This document shows positions 61,256 to 64,000 of a stretch of DNA of 64,000 bases, in pieces. Source of the stretch: Armillaria gallica. Taxonomy: Eukaryota; Basidiomycota; Agaricomycetes; Agaricales; Physalacriaceae. Each line of letters begins with the position of its first letter. Position 1 is the stretch's first letter. Made by a program: the position numbers and the translations under genes. The stretch is taken from NCBI GenBank assembly GCA_037576215.1, contig JBANDB010000002.1:372001-436000 (forward strand), read 5' to 3'. Under the pieces are notes generated by a model, which saw nothing but the letters and a program-made list of their open reading frames with translations, made no database searches and was not told the DNA's origin.

Positions 61256-61331
61256 CTCTTACATAATAAATTACCACAAATAATTATGCTCAATTTATTT
61301 TCATATTACATCTATTCTGCACACGGCTACT

Positions 61332-62054
61332 ATGTCGCACAAACGCTCCACCAACCATGTCCCCGTACCCTCTAGACGTAAAGTCGACGACGCTACCAGC
61401 ACTATCAATGACCCTGAATTTGACGCTGAATGTAATTCTTTGAAGAAAGGCAAAGGTCGGACCAAGAGTCGAGTACGAAAGGCACCCAAGAACGAGGATG
61501 ATAGCGGCGAAGAGCGTCAGGCTGGGGATGATGACGCAGAAACTGGGGTTAGTAACAAACTAGAGTAAGTGATGGGAAACCGTTCGAAGGAAACCAGATA
61601 CTCACCGGTAATGATATTTCTCTTGTTATAGCTGGGCAGCACAGATCAACGCCCTTGAATGGTCAATGATCAACATCATTGATGAAGTACCTGCCATCAA
61701 GAACGGACTATTTCTGAAACCTGGGGAGAATGTGTCGACCGCGGAAGGGGGTGGGAGGAGCAAGCCGGAATATCACTATGACATTGCCCTACGCCTCTTC
61801 AAACCCCACCCAGCCTTCAAAGACCAGTTCGAGACTGTGCATTCTGCTAAAGAGCGTGCATTGTGTGCACAGAAGGTCAAAAACAAGATCAAAGAGTAAG
61901 CACGTCTGCTATATCCCGTGGAATACCTTGTTTTGAACACACACCAGTATGGTTACGAAGACACGCCAGTACATGACAGAGATGGGGCAGACCGGAGAAG
62001 GGCTCACCTCTGCTGACGAAATCTGGGCTGATACATCCTTAGCAAACAAATGGG
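61332..62054 (+). pseudogene. Transposon accessory protein, N-terminal part
   Basis: ATG 61332. Exon 1 (to about 61565) is basic and acidic low complexity (KGKGRTKSRVRKAPK). Exon 2 (about 61632-61893) holds WAAQINALEWSMINIIDEVP. Exon 3 (about 61949-62054) has YMTEMGQTGEGLTSADEIWA and ends at TGA. The introns have GTAAG donors. This resembles a protein widespread in agaricomycete transposon-rich DNA, whose relatives continue with an NKW..DFPWFFEM region. That part is missing, replaced by the start of the convergent gene. It may be the Myb/SANT-like partner of the transposase, but that is inference. Confidence 0.5.
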
Positions 62055-62430
62055 GTGAGTGAATCCTATCACTATCCTCATCTGAATCCTCATCGGTAAC
62101 GGCTCCAGCAGGCAAGAGGTCTGGCATTGAACCATCGTCCGAGTCTGAACCCAGGCTGGTGACAGCAGCTGACCACTGACCACTACTGGAATCATGCCAG
62201 TCTGACCCAAGTAGAGACTCCCATTCCATCTCGCTGTCTGAATCTGAACCAACAAGGATAGCTTGTTCCAAATCGGAGTCAAGTCTTGTATATCGACGTG
62301 CAGAGCGAGCTTGGTGGAGAGTGTATTTTTTCTTCAGCAACTGTAATCGGCGCCGACGAGACTGGGAGAAGTCGGTGTAATGCCAGAGAAGTCGATGAAT
62401 CCTCATGGGCCGGGTTTTAGCTTTCGTCAT
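61990..62430 (-). pseudogene. Putative transposase N-terminus (catalytic part deleted)
   Basis: ATG at 62430-62428. The first 45 residues are rich in arginine and lysine (SQSRRRRLQLLKKKYTLHQA), followed by an acidic serine-rich stretch (DSDSEMEWESLLGSD). No DDE domain follows, as the frame runs into the 3' end of the convergent gene. The position suggests that an internal deletion joined two truncated genes. Assignment to the transposase is from its place in the element, not from a recognised domain. Confidence 0.35.
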
Positions 62431-62745
62431 GATGATAGTGTGAGAGTGGAGAGGAAAAGATATTTGATTGGAATTAAATGAGGAATAAATACATAAAATA
62501 TGTAAGCGATTGCAAGGGATTGTGGTGTAGCTGGAGGCGTTCTGCCGTGGGTGGTCAGAGTAGAAGTCGATTATAGCACGATTATGGGTCATAATCGGGT
62601 CCATAATCGATTCCATAATCGATCCATAATCGTGCCATAATCGGCGACTCTGACCCTCCCTAATTTTGGTCTGCCACTAGTTCTTCCCTAAAGTGATTAA
62701 ATAATTCTTCCAGGGGCGCGCGGAGGAGCACGGCGGGGACCTGGA

Positions 62746-63415
62746 TGGACGCTTTCGGACCTGTGGTTCCACCTAAAGCCATATACCTTGAGAACGCAGT
62801 CAACTGGGCCGTGCTATACTCCTCGCTCGTATTGACTACCTTGCTATGGTGCACCATTCTTATTATCTATCGCATTCTGCGAGTGGGTGGCATTGCTGGC
62901 CGAATACACGTATATCATAGAGTGATAGAGATGCTTGTGGAATCTGCTTCCCTCTACTCTGCAGTGATAGTCGTTCTGCTGGTGTTCGAAGTTCGTAATG
63001 AGGTAGCTGGAGATTATGTTCAAGAGCTGGCTCTTTCGATAAGAGTACGTACAATCTGTTTCGTCCTTTTTCTTTGTCACACCTACAACGTCTCTTCTAG
63101 GGAATAGCGCCTACAATCCTAGTTGGCTGCATTGCAGCAGGACATGCCCGCCCAGACGATTCCTGGAGCGAAAGCACCACGGGGTCGTCACTTCGATTCG
63201 GAAATCACTCAAGTTCAAACAACGACACTGAAATGAGTGTTGGATCTGGATGGGACACATTGTCGCCCATAAGACCGGACATAGAAGAGGGTTTGGAGGA
63301 CAACGAGGAGAGTACAGAAGTACAAGTGGAGGGAGCTGCACCAACTTTCAGTGCACACGATCCTTCTGCACGTGTCGTTGGGGCATCGAGTTCCGTAGAT
63401 TATAGTATCGTATGA
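62746..63415 (+). pseudogene. 7TM family copy H, exons 5-6 only
   Basis: Homology with the other copies begins at GGACGCTTTCGGACC (about 62746) in exon 5. It runs through TM5, TM6 and the intron (about 63045-63101) to exon 6 (PTILVGCIAAGHARPDD) and the stop at 63413-63415. All upstream exons are absent. The sequence to the left is truncated gypsy-2 gag. The remaining coding part is undamaged and closest to copies F and G. Confidence 0.75.
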
Positions 63416-64000
63416 GGCGACACGAGATTTCAATTTGATAGTCAATCAGCTACGGTTTACAAACAGCTGGTCGAGCCCAAGATAATGAAGCCAGGCAAAA
63501 ATCTCAATGTTTCTTAGTACAATTATTCTCCATAAGTGTACTTGCATGCACATGGACATCTGGCTTAGAATAATTAGTTCCAGTATGGCGACTGACCAAG
63601 GCAGAACTTACACATACCAATTCTGCAATTAAACGGGATCAATTGTACCAAGAAGAGTACTTTCCTTGAATCCAATCCTGCATCAGCGATTTGTCGAGCG
63701 CATGCGTGACATGCCAGTCTTCACCTCTCAGATCTCGATGTTAAGGCGATGAGCGGTAACGCTCGCAGGCTCAGCAGAAAAATGTACGATATCCAATCAT
63801 TTTACAGTCTGAATCAAGCCAAGGTCCGAACGATCGCTTGGGCCCAGTGCAAGGATGACTTGCAGTGAAGACGTTCACTTTCTGGTATGGACCTTAGTGA
63901 GAGAACACGGGAAAAATCCATACCTACCCAACGGGCTGCTTAAAAACACCTGTTTCTCCGATGATAGGGCTTGGCCCATAGCGGTAGTCCCTCGATAAAA
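63416..64000. repeat. Downstream flank of copy H, duplicated from 49921-50500
   Basis: GGCGACACGAGATTTC onward aligns with the flank of copy G (49921 onward), including TAGTTCTCGTxGGACGACTGACCAAG-like sequence. So copies G and H share a duplication that includes at least 500 bp downstream. The homologue of the small minus-strand gene at 50354-50647 would begin near or beyond the window end. Confidence 0.6.

Larger units (their letters stand above)
61062..62661. mobile_element. 1.6-kb DNA transposon, Harbinger-like deletion derivative
   Basis: Terminal inverted repeats of about 27 bp (AGGGAGGGTCAGAGTCGCCG then RTTATGG, one mismatch) and a 3-bp duplication AAT at 61059-61061 and 62662-62664. 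Removing it restores the gypsy gag alignment exactly. Both subterminal regions are packed with CGATTATGG or its complement, about ten copies on the left (61084-61255) and seven on the right (62565-62645). Two convergent gene remnants lie inside. The 3-bp duplication and two-gene plan point to PIF/Harbinger, though the usual TWA target is not seen. Confidence 0.82.
50930..62746 (-). mobile_element. Gypsy-2: 5'-truncated chromovirus with three nested transposons
   Basis: Same family as gypsy-1, on the opposite strand. The 3' LTR is present (50930-51331), while the 5' LTR and the first third of gag are missing. The element stops abruptly at about 62746 against an exon of 7TM copy H. Three insertions can be lifted out by comparison with gypsy-1: 52401-54343, 57962-59331 and 61062-62661. 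RT keeps YLDDI. A frameshift in RNase H (near 55350) and TGA codons in gag (three at arginine positions) show it is dead. Its LTR differs from those of gypsy-1 at many more sites than they differ from each other, so it is a different, probably older lineage. Confidence 0.92.
59641..62746 (-). pseudogene. gag of gypsy-2 (5'-truncated, interrupted)
   Basis: Begins in mid-gag at about 62746 (VPAVLLRAPLEELFNHF), is split by the 1600-bp transposon at 61062-62661, and continues to the TAA at 59639-59641. A proline-rich region, the capsid-like region (QVWWELC, about 60340) and one zinc knuckle (C-x2-C-x4-H-x4-C, about 59770-59810) are present. TGA replaces expected arginine codons at about 60464, 60408 and, twice in a row, 60258. 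The TGA at 60203-60205 is shared with gypsy-1. Confidence 0.85.

Noticed and set aside
50930..62746. Simple insertion of gypsy-2 into a 7TM gene
   Set aside because: The left flank of the LTR shows no 7TM exon, the 5' LTR is missing and no target duplication can be found. A rearrangement explains this better.

Overview
The window is nuclear DNA from a filamentous basidiomycete, most likely an agaricomycete. Genes are split by introns of about 45-60 nt with GT/GC donors and CTRAY-type branch points just before the AG. Promoters carry TATAWAAS boxes, and transposons are dense and nested. A TEA/ATTS transcription factor, an RlpA-like secreted double-psi beta-barrel protein and a Tf1/sushi-type chromovirus all fit this. 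I cannot name the species.

Layout. 1-553 is one end of a terminal-inverted-repeat (TIR) DNA element. 2030-11865 is a complete Ty3/gypsy chromovirus (gypsy-1) with 399-bp LTRs, a perfect 5-bp target duplication, a self-priming primer-binding site and a TIR element inserted in its polyprotein. 12404-13640 is a TEA-domain transcription factor. 13.6-17.2 kb is sparse: one small minus-strand gene, a short tandem repeat and a possible small secreted protein. About 17-50 kb is a tandem, decaying array of two gene families. One is a plus-strand seven-transmembrane (7TM) protein, with seven copies here (A-G) and an eighth truncated copy (H) at 62.7 kb. The other is a minus-strand soluble protein of unknown function ('family 2'). 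Copies B, C and F of the 7TM family and the 30.2-31.0 kb copy of family 2 keep clean exons. The others carry frameshifts, stops or lost splice sites. An intact RlpA-like gene sits inside the array at 35.6-36.0 kb.

50930-62746 is a second gypsy element (gypsy-2) on the minus strand, truncated at its 5' end and fused to 7TM copy H. It holds three nested DNA transposons: two of the TGAT..ATCA type with 4-bp target duplications, and a 1.6-kb element with a 27-bp TIR and a 3-bp duplication that carries remnants of two convergent genes. Comparing the two gypsy copies gives the empty site for each insertion, so boundaries are set to the base.

How it fits together. The array expanded by repeated duplication of units of about 3-7 kb, each pairing a 7TM gene with a convergent family 2 gene, and most copies are now decaying. 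The gypsy elements are decaying mainly by CGA-to-TGA changes at CpG. Functions of the 7TM and family 2 proteins are unknown from sequence. One 7TM exon junction (exon 2/3) could not be resolved.
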